Positions 17,986-27,161 are shown, numbered from the stretch's first letter. The stretch is DNA of 32,937 nt from Hyphomicrobiales bacterium (GCA_017640685.1 JAEPQF010000031.1:1-32937), one strand, 5' to 3'. Notes: generated from the sequence alone by a model not told the origin. A program made the numbers and translations.

Positions 17986-18816
17986 TTATTTCTTGTTAAT
18001 TATAACCTCAAGATAATCGGAAGCGATAATCGCGCTGCCATCATCAGCAGTGTTAAAGCGCCCAATCAGCTGTAACAGATCTTGGGTTAGCTCTTCTTGG
18101 GCGTCAGGCTCAAGAGTTAAAAACGCTTTGTGAACCGGGCCATAATAAGTTCGGAACAAATCAATAAACGCCTCTGGGTTTTCAAACCGCATGTAAAAAG
18201 TCTTAGGTGTGATTGAAATGTTAGACGCCGCTTGAAGGAAGTTACTTTCCAACCACTCACGTGTTCCCCAACGAGCCGGAGATTGCACCCCAGCTGGCGG
18301 TGGCACAAGGCGGCCAAGAGTTTTAAAAAGTTGACCGATAAAGCCCTCTGGCGTCCAGTTCGCTAAGCCAATGCGACCACCAGACTTACAAACGCGCAAG
18401 AGCTCTGATGCAGATTTTTCTTGGTTTGGTGTAAACATCACCCCAAAGGTAGAAACTACGCCAGTAAACTGATCCGTTACAAAAGGAAGGTTCTCAGCAT
18501 CAGCTTCTTTAAACGTAATATCAAACCCTTCAGCTTCAGCCCGCTTGGCACCAAGTTTTAAAAGCGAAGCTACATAATCGCTCGACGTCACATTATATCC
18601 ACGCCGTGCCATAGCTAAAGTAACATTGCCATTTCCAGCTGCCACATCAAGAACCGATGCACCGTAAGGAAGTTGCATTGCCTCAGCTAGGGCTTCACCA
18701 GAAAGCTGCAGCATCACACCAACTTTGGCATAATCACCTGAGCCCCAGGCGGCATTTTGTTTTTTCTTAATTGCTTCATAATCAGGGGAAGCTTTCCCCA
18801 TCATTTCATTACTCAT
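17986..18816 (-). CDS. Class I SAM-dependent methyltransferase (UbiE-like)
   Basis: VLDVAAGNGNVTLAMARRGYNVTSSD motif I; EADAENLPFVTDQFTGVVSTFGVMF. Confidence 0.9.
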   Translation of the reverse strand: MSNEMMGKASPDYEAIKKKQNAAWGSGDYAKVGVMLQLSGEALAEAMQLPYGASVLDVAAGNGNVTLAMARRGYNVTSSDYVASLLKLGAKRAEAEGFDITFKEADAENLPFVTDQFTGVVSTFGVMFTPNQEKSASELLRVCKSGGRIGLANWTPEGFIGQLFKTLGRLVPPPAGVQSPARWGTREWLESNFLQAASNISITPKTFYMRFENPEAFIDLFRTYYGPVHKAFLTLEPDAQEELTQDLLQLIGRFNTADDGSAIIASDYLEVIINKK

Positions 18817-18951
18817 GATCTATCTCCTAAAGTTAGTCAATTTGCTACAGTCTCTCACCGAGAGCTCTGCCGCTCGATGAAGAGGTGATACAAAATTAAC
18901 AAACCCGCTAATGTGCAAAATATCACACAACGGAGAAAGTCAGAAATTCGA

Positions 18952-20262
18952 TTATGAAATGACCTTTTCTGCTTGCAGCTCTAATCGCTCACGAACAAGG
19001 CTAATCGCGCCTCGTAAATGATAAAACTGATCTGAGAAGTCTTTCGGTACGGGGATGAGCTGAACTGTGCTTTCAATCCGCTCCAACTCCGTCATGTTCT
19101 CTGCAAAGTGTTGATAGCCAACATCTTCATTGATATTGTGCTCTAATTTTTTCAGCTGCTGGTACCAGTGAAGCAATCTGTTTCTAATGCGCCAATTATA
19201 TAAAAGCGGCGCCAATTTGATAATAGGAAACAACACTGTTGCAATGGGAAGAAGTAAAATAAATGACCGCTGTAAAAAAGAAGCAAGCCAAAATGGTAAA
19301 TAGCGCTGCAAAAACGGTACCCCATCCTTATAGGATCGTTTCGTATCAGAGGTGACCAGAAATTCAGGATCGGTTACTTTCGGAAATTCTGCCGTCTTTT
19401 GAAAAATATCTCCTTTGCTGTGCACTTCTTTTAAGGCTTGTATCAAAAGCCCGGCAAGCGCGGGGTGTAAATCATCTCGCGCAATAAGAGCCGCTGAAGG
19501 GGCTATAAGAGAGATGTTTTTAGAAGGGATGTTAGCAACAAAATCAATAGTACCCTCGGGCAAAGTCACTTTTGATAGATACGGAAAAATCCGGCTATAA
19601 GCATCAGCACGTTCAAAACTCATAAGTTTGATTGTCGTTTTCTTCAACAAACCTTGAATAAAAGGGGAACTCGGTGCAACAACAAGAAACACGGCATCAG
19701 CTTGCCCTTGCTCGAGTGCAGAAATCGCCTCATTTCCACTTAAAGAGAGAAATTCAGCATTTTCATGAGTAATACCATTCTTGGAAAGCAGTGCATTTGC
19801 TAATTGTCGTGTCCCACTATTTGTTGGTCCAATGGCAATGCGTTTCTCTTTTAAATCAGTGAGCCGATTAATCTCTAATTCAGGGCGATAGAACACCCAA
19901 AGAGGCTCAAGGAAAATGCGACCAAGAGACATAAGCCCATCGCGCTCTCCTTGAGAGGCAACACCACCCTGCATAAGAGCTAACTCAGTTCTTTTTTCTT
20001 TTGAATGAAGCCGTTTTAAATTATCAAGCGAGCCTGCAGAAGAAACAACATCAAGTTCAATTCCAGAACGTTTCAAAATGCGGGCATAGTCTTGACCAAA
20101 GCCATAATACGCACCCGTTGAGCTACCTGTTGCAATTGAGATATGTTTGGGGGGAGCTGGTTCTACAAATTGATAAGTTGCCCAAAATGCGCCTCCAATG
20201 ATCAACAAAGCAGGCACCGCCACCAAGAACAGATCTTTTATCTTAGATAAAGACATCCACAC
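18952..20262 (-). CDS. TAXI-family (TRAP-associated) solute-binding protein with N- and C-terminal membrane segments
   Basis: ISIATGSSTGAYYGFGQDYARILKRSGIELDVVSSAGSLDNLKRL; SGTRQLANALL; C-terminal hydrophobic segment FILLLPIATVLFPIIKLAPLLY. Confidence 0.85.
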   Translation of the reverse strand: MWMSLSKIKDLFLVAVPALLIIGGAFWATYQFVEPAPPKHISIATGSSTGAYYGFGQDYARILKRSGIELDVVSSAGSLDNLKRLHSKEKRTELALMQGGVASQGERDGLMSLGRIFLEPLWVFYRPELEINRLTDLKEKRIAIGPTNSGTRQLANALLSKNGITHENAEFLSLSGNEAISALEQGQADAVFLVVAPSSPFIQGLLKKTTIKLMSFERADAYSRIFPYLSKVTLPEGTIDFVANIPSKNISLIAPSAALIARDDLHPALAGLLIQALKEVHSKGDIFQKTAEFPKVTDPEFLVTSDTKRSYKDGVPFLQRYLPFWLASFLQRSFILLLPIATVLFPIIKLAPLLYNWRIRNRLLHWYQQLKKLEHNINEDVGYQHFAENMTELERIESTVQLIPVPKDFSDQFYHLRGAISLVRERLELQAEKVIS

Positions 20263-20440
20263 ACTCCCTCATACACTTAATTTACATGAAAAACGCTTTT
20301 TATACGCGGCGTCAATACACTGGAGTGAACTTCTAAGTTAACAGGCAAAGTCTCCATTAAACATTTGCCCTCTAAAGCATTGAGTTAAATGAATAAAAAA
20401 AGAAGTTGTTTTAAAAGTGCACTAAATTAAAAACACCTAA

Positions 20441-20466
20441 GGAATAAAACGCTCCTCCTAAACGTT
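20441..20466 (+). promoter_or_regulatory. ECF-type promoter upstream of sorA-like gene
   Basis: GGAAT-N17-CGTT; near copy of the motif at 24271-24296. Confidence 0.65.
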
Positions 20467-20520
20467 AATCAACTAATGCATGAAAGATGCAAATAACAAG
20501 GCGTGGGAGGAGAACGCAAA

Positions 20521-21815
20521 TGACAGATGCCAAAGAGCCAACAAAAGGGCTTTATGAATTTTTCGAAAATAACCCTGAAGAAGCAGACAAGAAGTTTTTC
20601 GGCAGAGAAACTAATGCCGATAGAAGAGGCTTTTTAAAAGGAGCAGGATTAGCAACAATGGGCGCTATGGTCGGCTCAGCCATACCTTTCCATAGAAATA
20701 TGCCTGCCGGTTTTGTCCCTGCAGCATTTGCAAGTGAAGATGTTTTGGTAGGTAAAGATGGACTGACATTGTTAAATGACAGACCAGTAAACGCAGAAAC
20801 ACCAGCTCATTTATTAAATGACCTCATCACACCAACTAACCGACATTTCATTCGAAATAATGGCATTCCACCAGAAAATGTAAACCCAGATACCTGGGAA
20901 TTAACGATTGATGGATTGGTGGAAAAACCAATGAAATTATCAATCGCAGATTTAAAGAAGAATTTTAAAACACACACATTAGCTCTAGCCATTGAATGTG
21001 GTGGCAATGGCCGCTCAGCTTTTGACCCGCCTGCTAAGGGTAACCAATGGACATTAGGCGCAGTAGCTTGTTCAGAATGGACAGGTGTGAAGCTAAAAGA
21101 CGTGCTAAAAAAAGCAGGTGTAAAATCAAATGCGATTTACACAGCCCATGAAGGGGCTGATGCACATTTATCTGGCAAACCTGGCAAACTTCCTATCTCA
21201 CGAGGCATGCCCATTGAAAAAGCAATGACAGATAATATCCTAATTGCTTGGGCCCAAAATGGGGCACCAATTCACCCCAATAATGGAGCACCTTTGCGCC
21301 TTGTGGTGCCAGGTTGGCCAGGTTCTTTATCGCACAAATGGTTAAATCGTATTTATTTGCGCGATGTAGAACATGATGGCCCTAAGATGACAGGAACAGC
21401 TTATCGCGTTCCTAAATACCCAGTAGCTCCTGGCACAAAAGTAGATAAAAAAGATTTTGAAATTATCGAACGGATGCCGGTAAAATCACTCATCACATCT
21501 CATAAAACGGGTAGTAAAGTTGGGAAAGAAATTGAGGTGAAAGGCCACGCCTGGTCAGGTGATAGAAAAGTTAAAATGGTTGAACTTTCAAATGATTTTG
21601 GCACAACCTGGCATAAGGTGAAGCTCAATGATCCTGTAAATGATGGCGCATGGCAAAACTGGAGTGGAACAGTAAAATTCCCTCAAGCAGGCTATTATGA
21701 AGTTTGGGCAAGAGCAACTGATGACGCTGGTGACCAGCAACCTTTTGCTTTGGCATGGAACCCAAAGGGGTATCTAAACAATACATTGCACCGTATTGCT
21801 CTGACGGTCGCTTAA
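20521..21815 (+). CDS. SorA/SoxC-like sulfite dehydrogenase, molybdenum-cofactor (sulfite oxidase family)
   Basis: Tat-type signal NADRRGFLKGAGLATMGAMVGS; ALAIECGGNGRS Mo-ligand Cys region; GVKLKDVLKKAGVK; PLRLVVPGWPG; ATG 20521 with GGGAGGAG upstream. Confidence 0.9.
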
Positions 21816-21848
21816 TTTGACCGGTGCTTAAAACGATTACAACTCTTC

Positions 21849-21875
21849 AAGGACCTGCAAAAGCGGGTCCTTTTC
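21849..21875 (+). terminator. Hairpin between sorA-like gene and cytochrome gene (attenuator/terminator)
   Basis: AAGGACC-tgcaaaagcg-GGTCCTT followed by TTCT. Confidence 0.55.
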
Positions 21876-21901
21876 TCAAAATAATAAAGTGGAGTAAATG
21901 A

Positions 21902-22618
21902 ATGAAACATTTACGCAAAGGAACTGTCATACTCAGTTTCTCAGTAATGCTGCTCACCCCAACAAGCTTGTTTGCTGGAGATATTAAAAAAGGGGAGAAG
22001 GTTTTTAAAAAATGTGCCGCTTGTCACACAATAACCAAGAACCCAAAATCAAAAAAAATAGGCCCCAATCTTTATGGAATAGTTGGCGCGAAAGTGGCCT
22101 CTAACAAAGACTATGCTAAAAAATATTCGAAAGCCTTGAAGGAATATGGAGGAACCTGGACACCAGAACGTTTGGCAGAATTTCTGGAAAAACCGAGAAA
22201 AGTTGTTAAAAAAACAAGAATGACTTTTTCTGGTTTAAAAAAATCTAAACAAAGACATAACTTGATTGCTTATATGAATGCTCAAAGTGATAGTCCGCTT
22301 GCCCTGTCAAAAACAAAAGACCAACCAAAAGGTGAAAATAAAACCGCAAAACAAGAAGTCGCTGTTAAAGACGAACCTTCTGAGTTTGGTGTTCTTGTGC
22401 CGGGAAAAGGTGCTGAAGAAACATACAACAACTGCACAGCATGCCATTCAGAGCGAATTGTTGCCCAACAAGGGCTAACAAGAAAAGGCTGGATTGAAAT
22501 GTTTGAATGGATGGTCGATGAACAGGAAATGGAAAAGATGGAAGAGCCAGATTATACATTGGTTCTTGACTATCTAACAAAAAATTATGGTGAAGATCGA
22601 CCAAACTTTCCAAAGTAA
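21902..22618 (+). CDS. Secreted diheme cytochrome c, presumed electron acceptor of the sulfite dehydrogenase
   Basis: Signal peptide; two CXXCH motifs (CAACH, CTACH); class I cyt c domain followed by a SorB-like domain RKGWIEMFEWMVDEQEM....VLDYLTKNYG. Confidence 0.88.
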   Translation: MKHLRKGTVILSFSVMLLTPTSLFAGDIKKGEKVFKKCAACHTITKNPKSKKIGPNLYGIVGAKVASNKDYAKKYSKALKEYGGTWTPERLAEFLEKPRKVVKKTRMTFSGLKKSKQRHNLIAYMNAQSDSPLALSKTKDQPKGENKTAKQEVAVKDEPSEFGVLVPGKGAEETYNNCTACHSERIVAQQGLTRKGWIEMFEWMVDEQEMEKMEEPDYTLVLDYLTKNYGEDRPNFPK

Positions 22619-22693
22619 AATCAGTGGTAAATCAACAAATGGATGTTAACGAAAACAAACTCATTTAAAAGACCACAGAAAATAAATTAATCT

Positions 22694-22749
22694 AAAAAAG
22701 CCCTCTTTAAATTTTGAGCAATGCGCTGCAATTTAAAGAGGGCTTTTTT
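22694..22749. terminator. Bidirectional rho-independent terminator
   Basis: AAAAAAGCCCTCTTTAAATT-16 nt-AATTTAAAGAGGGCTTTTTT, 20-bp perfect stem. Confidence 0.95.
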
Positions 22750-22757
22750 GCTTAAAA

Positions 22758-23591
22758 CTAACCACAACTTCTAGCAGTTTTATAAACATCACCCATTTTG
22801 TCTTCTAGATTGGAAAGATAAATTTTCTTTGAAGCCGCCGTTGTGTATTCTTGAAGGTAAGCGGTTATAGATGCAAACCGTGTTTTATCCATGCCGCTAG
22901 CTAATACCCAAATCTGAGTATCATTGACCGTCCAATTCTTAAAATTGGTCTCAAGCGACAGCTTTTTAATATCGTCTTTTAAAGATAAGGTAGGACCGAG
23001 GTGAAGAGTAAGACGACATCCTGAAGAGCCAACATAATGCAACAACTGAGTGTGTACCTTATGAGTGGATGTCTTCGCTTTCGTCTTTAAAAGCTTTGCG
23101 CTCACTAAAGCAAGACCAGAGGCTCTCAGGTCAGGCAATAAAAGCTCTGTATTTGAAAGGGCAAGCTTTTGTTGCTTAGGAGTAATATTCGTAAAATCAT
23201 AATGAGTTTTAGAAAACTTAGAATGCCACTCAAACGGGGTTTTATCTTTCTTTAATATCTCTTTGTCTGCTACCTGAATAGGAAGGGAAGAGTTTTGATG
23301 AATGAAGAAAAACGCAATGCCTGAAAGAGCAAAAACAACGAGAAAAGAAGCCGCAATTTTCCAAAGTTGATTAGAAGTAGGAGAATGTTGCGACGTGATA
23401 ATCGCATTCGTTTTTGGCTGAACGGTATAGTTCTTCAAATTAGCTTTAAGAGCTAAAATACATTCATAAGCTGCTTTTGCATCGGTGTCTTCATCAATGC
23501 GTTTTAGCCATATGGCTTTATCAGCAGCTGAGAGTTCATCATCAGCCAAAGCATTAAGCCAAATCATTTCTTCATCGGGGAGGTGGGTCAT
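22758..23591 (-). CDS. Membrane-spanning anti-sigma factor-like protein
   Basis: Short cytoplasmic N-domain (LNALADDELSAADKAIWLKRIDED), single TM IAASFLVVFALSGIAFFFI, periplasmic C-domain; overlaps the sigma gene stop. Confidence 0.8.
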   Translation of the reverse strand: MTHLPDEEMIWLNALADDELSAADKAIWLKRIDEDTDAKAAYECILALKANLKNYTVQPKTNAIITSQHSPTSNQLWKIAASFLVVFALSGIAFFFIHQNSSLPIQVADKEILKKDKTPFEWHSKFSKTHYDFTNITPKQQKLALSNTELLLPDLRASGLALVSAKLLKTKAKTSTHKVHTQLLHYVGSSGCRLTLHLGPTLSLKDDIKKLSLETNFKNWTVNDTQIWVLASGMDKTRFASITAYLQEYTTAASKKIYLSNLEDKMGDVYKTARSCG

Positions 23592-24121
23592 TTTTTACGT
23601 CCTGAATTAAGTGAACAGGATGAGTGGGGAGAGGTCTCAAGCTGTAAAATCATTTCTTTTCTGGCACGGCTTATTCTGCTCATAACGGTGCCTTGAGCAA
23701 TATCAAGTGTTTCAGCAGCTTCTGCATATCGAAATCCTAATATATCAATAAGAATTAATATCTCTTGATGCTCAGGTGTAAGCTGAGCAAAAGCTTCTCG
23801 TATAATCAATTGGTCTTCAGCATCGATAGAAGCAACCAATTCATCATGAGTTAAACGTTTAACCTCGTCTGAATATTCCCAGCGAACCTTTTCTTTGCGT
23901 AAATTATCGATATAGAGGTTGCGTAACATCCGAAACGCATAAGGTTTTAATTTAAAGTCAGCCTGTTTTAAAAGGTCAGTTTTCTCGTAAATTTTCAATA
24001 AGGTATCTTGCACAAGATCTTCTGCCATATCCATATCTCGCACCAGGGCGAGGGCATAAACATTGAGATCTTTTGCTAAGCTTAAATATGGATCATGTTT
24101 CTTGCGAAACTGAAAGATCAT
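23588..24121 (-). CDS. ECF RNA polymerase sigma factor
   Basis: VRDMDMAEDLVQDTLLKIYE (region 2), FRMLRNLYIDNLRK, LTPEHQEILILIDILGFRYAEAAETLDIAQGTVMSRISRARKEM (region 4); likely ATG at 24121. Confidence 0.93.
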   Translation of the reverse strand: MIFQFRKKHDPYLSLAKDLNVYALALVRDMDMAEDLVQDTLLKIYEKTDLLKQADFKLKPYAFRMLRNLYIDNLRKEKVRWEYSDEVKRLTHDELVASIDAEDQLIIREAFAQLTPEHQEILILIDILGFRYAEAAETLDIAQGTVMSRISRARKEMILQLETSPHSSCSLNSGRKK

Positions 24122-24270
24122 TAAAAAAACCTTGTTAAAAAAGAGCTGGAAATTTGAACAAGAATAGCCGAACCGTGAAGAGATGTCTATGCGAGGAATT
24201 TTCAATAACTGATTGTTTTTATTAAAAATATAAAGATTAGTGTTAAATAAATATTTATTTGAAAATTGAA

Positions 24271-24296
24271 GGAATAAAAGCTTGGTTTGAAACGTT
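24271..24296 (+). promoter_or_regulatory. ECF-type promoter upstream of tauE/safE-like gene
   Basis: GGAATAAAAGCTTGGTTTGAAACGTTATTG: GGAAT-N17-CGTT. Confidence 0.65.
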
Positions 24297-24329
24297 ATTG
24301 TTCATAAAAAGAAAAATTTAAAAGGTGAT

Positions 24330-25094
24330 ATGGGGATCAAAGTTTTGAGTTTTGAGCTAATAGGGTTTCTTGCAGTCGCACTCTTTGCAATCGCGATATT
24401 ATTCTCTTCAATAGGTCATGGTGGTGCTTCAGGCTATATAGCCATTTTTGCAATTTTGGGATTAGAGCCAGAATTTATTCGCCCTATTGCTTTGATATTG
24501 AACGTTGTCGTTGCAGGCCTTGGTACTTATAAATTTGCCAAAGCCGGTTACATCAATTGGAAAGCTGCCGCCATCCTCATCGGCGTATCAGCCCCTTTAT
24601 CTTTTCTTGGTGGCACCATTCATCTCCCGCCCGAAATCTACCGTCCCATTTTAGGAAGCTTGCTTCTTTTCTCAGCTCTTTATTTAATTTGGAAAAATAT
24701 ATATGAGCCGAAATTATTATCAAATGAAGCTCTAAAAATACCATTAATTGGTAGCCTCTCGGCAGGCGGGACAATAGGCTTTCTATCTGGGCTTACGGGA
24801 ATAGGCGGCGGTGTTTTGCTAAGCCCTGTATTAATTTTGTTTAATTGGGCCAATGTTAGACAAACAGCCGGGTTAGCCGTCTGTTTTGTGCTCGCAAATT
24901 CTATCGCAGGTTTAGCCGGTAATTTAGTAACCATGAATGGCCTACCAGCATTTGCAGGTGTTTGGGCATTTGCGGTTCTACTCGGCGCTTTAGTTGGCAC
25001 AAAGGTCGGCTTAAAAATAGCCCCCATTAGAATTTTGGTATGGCTTTTGGCTTTCGTAGTTTTTATTGCAGCTGTGAAATTTTTAATTCTGTAA
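24330..25094 (+). CDS. TauE/SafE-family exporter
   Basis: Polytopic; FSSIGHGGASGYIAI and GFLSGLTGIGGGVLLSPVLI repeats typical of TauE/SafE. Confidence 0.9.
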   Translation: MGIKVLSFELIGFLAVALFAIAILFSSIGHGGASGYIAIFAILGLEPEFIRPIALILNVVVAGLGTYKFAKAGYINWKAAAILIGVSAPLSFLGGTIHLPPEIYRPILGSLLLFSALYLIWKNIYEPKLLSNEALKIPLIGSLSAGGTIGFLSGLTGIGGGVLLSPVLILFNWANVRQTAGLAVCFVLANSIAGLAGNLVTMNGLPAFAGVWAFAVLLGALVGTKVGLKIAPIRILVWLLAFVVFIAAVKFLIL

Positions 25095-25152
25095 AAGAAT
25101 ATAAATTGGAGGTAAACTTTTCTTTCGAAGGTGATTAAAGGAGGTTTATCTA

Positions 25153-25773
25153 ATGGCGATTAAACAGAGAAGCATACATGAAGTGATTGCTCATGTTATT
25201 CGAATTAGTTTTATAGCTGGGATCTGCATACCACTCACCAGCCTATCCAGTGCCCATGGTGAAGAAAATAAATCTTTCAAAATTACAACCCCGCCGCTCT
25301 GCATGAATTACAAGAAAGAGAAGGTGCAATTTATAAATACCGATAAGGGGCGACCAGGCATTGCCGCAGGTATGGCCAAAAAAGATAAGAGGGGCAATCC
25401 GGTTATATACAGATCTAACTTTGCTGCAGCTCCAAAAGATTTTCAAAAATTTATCGACAGACACGAATGCGCCCATCATCAAACCGGTGATGTCGACCGT
25501 CCTCACCCGCCGCGCAACGGTCCCGAACATTTAATGAATGAAAGCATCGCAGATTGCATTGCTATCTTAACTCTTAGAGATTTAGAAGGCTATGATCAAG
25601 AAGGGTTTAAGCGTGTGGCAAACGCTATGAAACACGATATGGAAAAAATTGGTTTTCCTGAAATCAGTGTGAGTAGTCGGATCAGTAACATCACAAACTG
25701 TTTTAAAAAAGAAGAAACCGCAGAGGCCTTCGTGAAAAAAGTCCTCAAAAGAAGAGGGCTGTTGAAGGAATAG
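25153..25773 (+). CDS. Secreted protein with HEXXH...E zinc-metallopeptidase-like motif
   Basis: RBS AAAGGAGG; N-terminal hydrophobic segment; RHECAHHQTGDVDRPHPPRNGPEHLMNESIADCIA. Confidence 0.7.
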   Translation: MAIKQRSIHEVIAHVIRISFIAGICIPLTSLSSAHGEENKSFKITTPPLCMNYKKEKVQFINTDKGRPGIAAGMAKKDKRGNPVIYRSNFAAAPKDFQKFIDRHECAHHQTGDVDRPHPPRNGPEHLMNESIADCIAILTLRDLEGYDQEGFKRVANAMKHDMEKIGFPEISVSSRISNITNCFKKEETAEAFVKKVLKRRGLLKE

Positions 25774-25787
25774 TTGAGATCATAAAT

Positions 25788-25950
25788 CTATTCCTCGAAC
25801 TGCTCTGTTAACTCAAGCCAGCTTTCTTCAAGCTCTTCCAATTCGCACTGAGTGGTTCCCCGTTTAATTGAAATCTCTTTCACCAAATCAAGATCTTTTT
25901 CTCAACAGTTTGAATTTTTTACGAAGGAGAGCCTGTAGTGCATGTCTTTC
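25788..25950 (-). pseudogene. Decayed duplicate of the 3' end of the ABC-F gene (27696-29582)
   Basis: Translates as DLVKEISIKRGTTQCELEELEESWLELTEQFEE-stop versus DLVKEISIKRGTTQRELEELEESWLELTEQLEVH-stop; 70-bp internal deletion between two ATCTTTTTC repeats. Confidence 0.93.
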
Positions 25951-26010
25951 TTTAGCTAGATGACATTCTTATCTGTAAGTAGTTTAAATCATTAGGATCA
26001 TTCTTAGATT

Positions 26011-27048
26011 TTATTTTTTGATTGTTCCTACCTGTTGAATGATTGATTTTTGTGAAAATCCTTCGGCCTGTTCTTCAGCTTTATTAAAAATTAGACGGTT
26101 TATCCTACTGTAAACAACAAACACTTTACCATCTTTAAGAGTACCAGTTGTTGGGTATTCATCTGCAGTAAATGTATATTTATCAGTGACATGTCCTGTT
26201 TTCCACCCATCACTGCTAGTCAAGGTAAACACTGTATCAGATTTAACGCCAGCAGCTCTGTTTGTAATGACAACCAACTTATGCTTGTTAATCAGTACAA
26301 GGCCATCAGCACCGATTAAATTTAGATTTGATTGGATTTTTGTATAATTGTTAGGGTTCGAAAGTGGTATTTTAAATAAAAAACCTTCGTTCTTTTTTGC
26401 AACGATAAGAAAACCATCAGGATGGTAAACAATACCGTTCAGATTAAATCCTTCGCCTGAAAAATCCTTTTTACTTTCAAGAAATACAGAAGGCCGACCT
26501 GTTAAATCAATTTTGTAAATGACCGGAGCGAGACTATCTGTGACATAAACATTTCCCCGACCGTCAATAGTGATATCATTCGCTATGTGCTTCTCACTTT
26601 TTGGTCTGAGCGTTGCTAGGTTGATAAATGAAATGGGTTTGCCGCTGGATAATTCATATATCCCCAATGATGCAAAAGATTTGGGGCCAAGCTCACTTTT
26701 TCGTTTGCTAACACCAAGATCGGAAGTGACAACGTACAAACGGTTTCTTTTTGCATCAACTCTAAGGCCCATGCCTGTAATTAGCCGTTTATCTTTTATA
26801 AACAGACGAAAATCACCCTTCTGGTTTACTGCATAAACAGCCCCTTCTCTAAAAGAATTCAGAAGAAATTCACCACTGTAAGGGTTGTATTCAATTCCCT
26901 CAGGGTAGAGTGCGTCTGTTTCAATAGTGAGTAAATTCTTTCCACCCAATTGAATTATTTCTTCAGATTGAGCGGAGTTTGCAAAGATAAATATTGTTAT
27001 GAGGCTTATAATAGTTTGTATCTTTAAATGATTAAACATTGGGTCCAC
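26011..27048 (-). CDS. Secreted SMP-30/gluconolactonase-like beta-propeller protein
   Basis: Signal peptide IISLITIFIFANSAQS; YPEGIEYNPYSGEFLLNSFREGAVYAV, NDITIDGRGNVYVTDSLAPVIYKI. Confidence 0.75.
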   Translation of the reverse strand: MDPMFNHLKIQTIISLITIFIFANSAQSEEIIQLGGKNLLTIETDALYPEGIEYNPYSGEFLLNSFREGAVYAVNQKGDFRLFIKDKRLITGMGLRVDAKRNRLYVVTSDLGVSKRKSELGPKSFASLGIYELSSGKPISFINLATLRPKSEKHIANDITIDGRGNVYVTDSLAPVIYKIDLTGRPSVFLESKKDFSGEGFNLNGIVYHPDGFLIVAKKNEGFLFKIPLSNPNNYTKIQSNLNLIGADGLVLINKHKLVVITNRAAGVKSDTVFTLTSSDGWKTGHVTDKYTFTADEYPTTGTLKDGKVFVVYSRINRLIFNKAEEQAEGFSQKSIIQQVGTIKK

Positions 27049-27079
27049 TATTCCTTAATAATTCATAGGTAAAAATAGA

Positions 27080-27129
27080 TTGCAAAATGCAAGTTATAAA
27101 AACTTATAAAATTAAATTGCATTTTGCAA
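27080..27129. promoter_or_regulatory. Paired operator-like sites between SMP-30 gene and hxlR-family gene
   Basis: TTGCAAAATGCAA (27080-27092) and its exact reverse complement TTGCATTTTGCAA (27117-27129). Confidence 0.75.
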
Positions 27130-27161
27130 GTTAAAATAACAAAAGAAATATGTGAGAAATT

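Noticed and set aside
25243-25530. 95-aa reverse ORF
   Set aside because: Antisense to the better-supported secreted HEXXH protein, which has an RBS and signal-like N-terminus.
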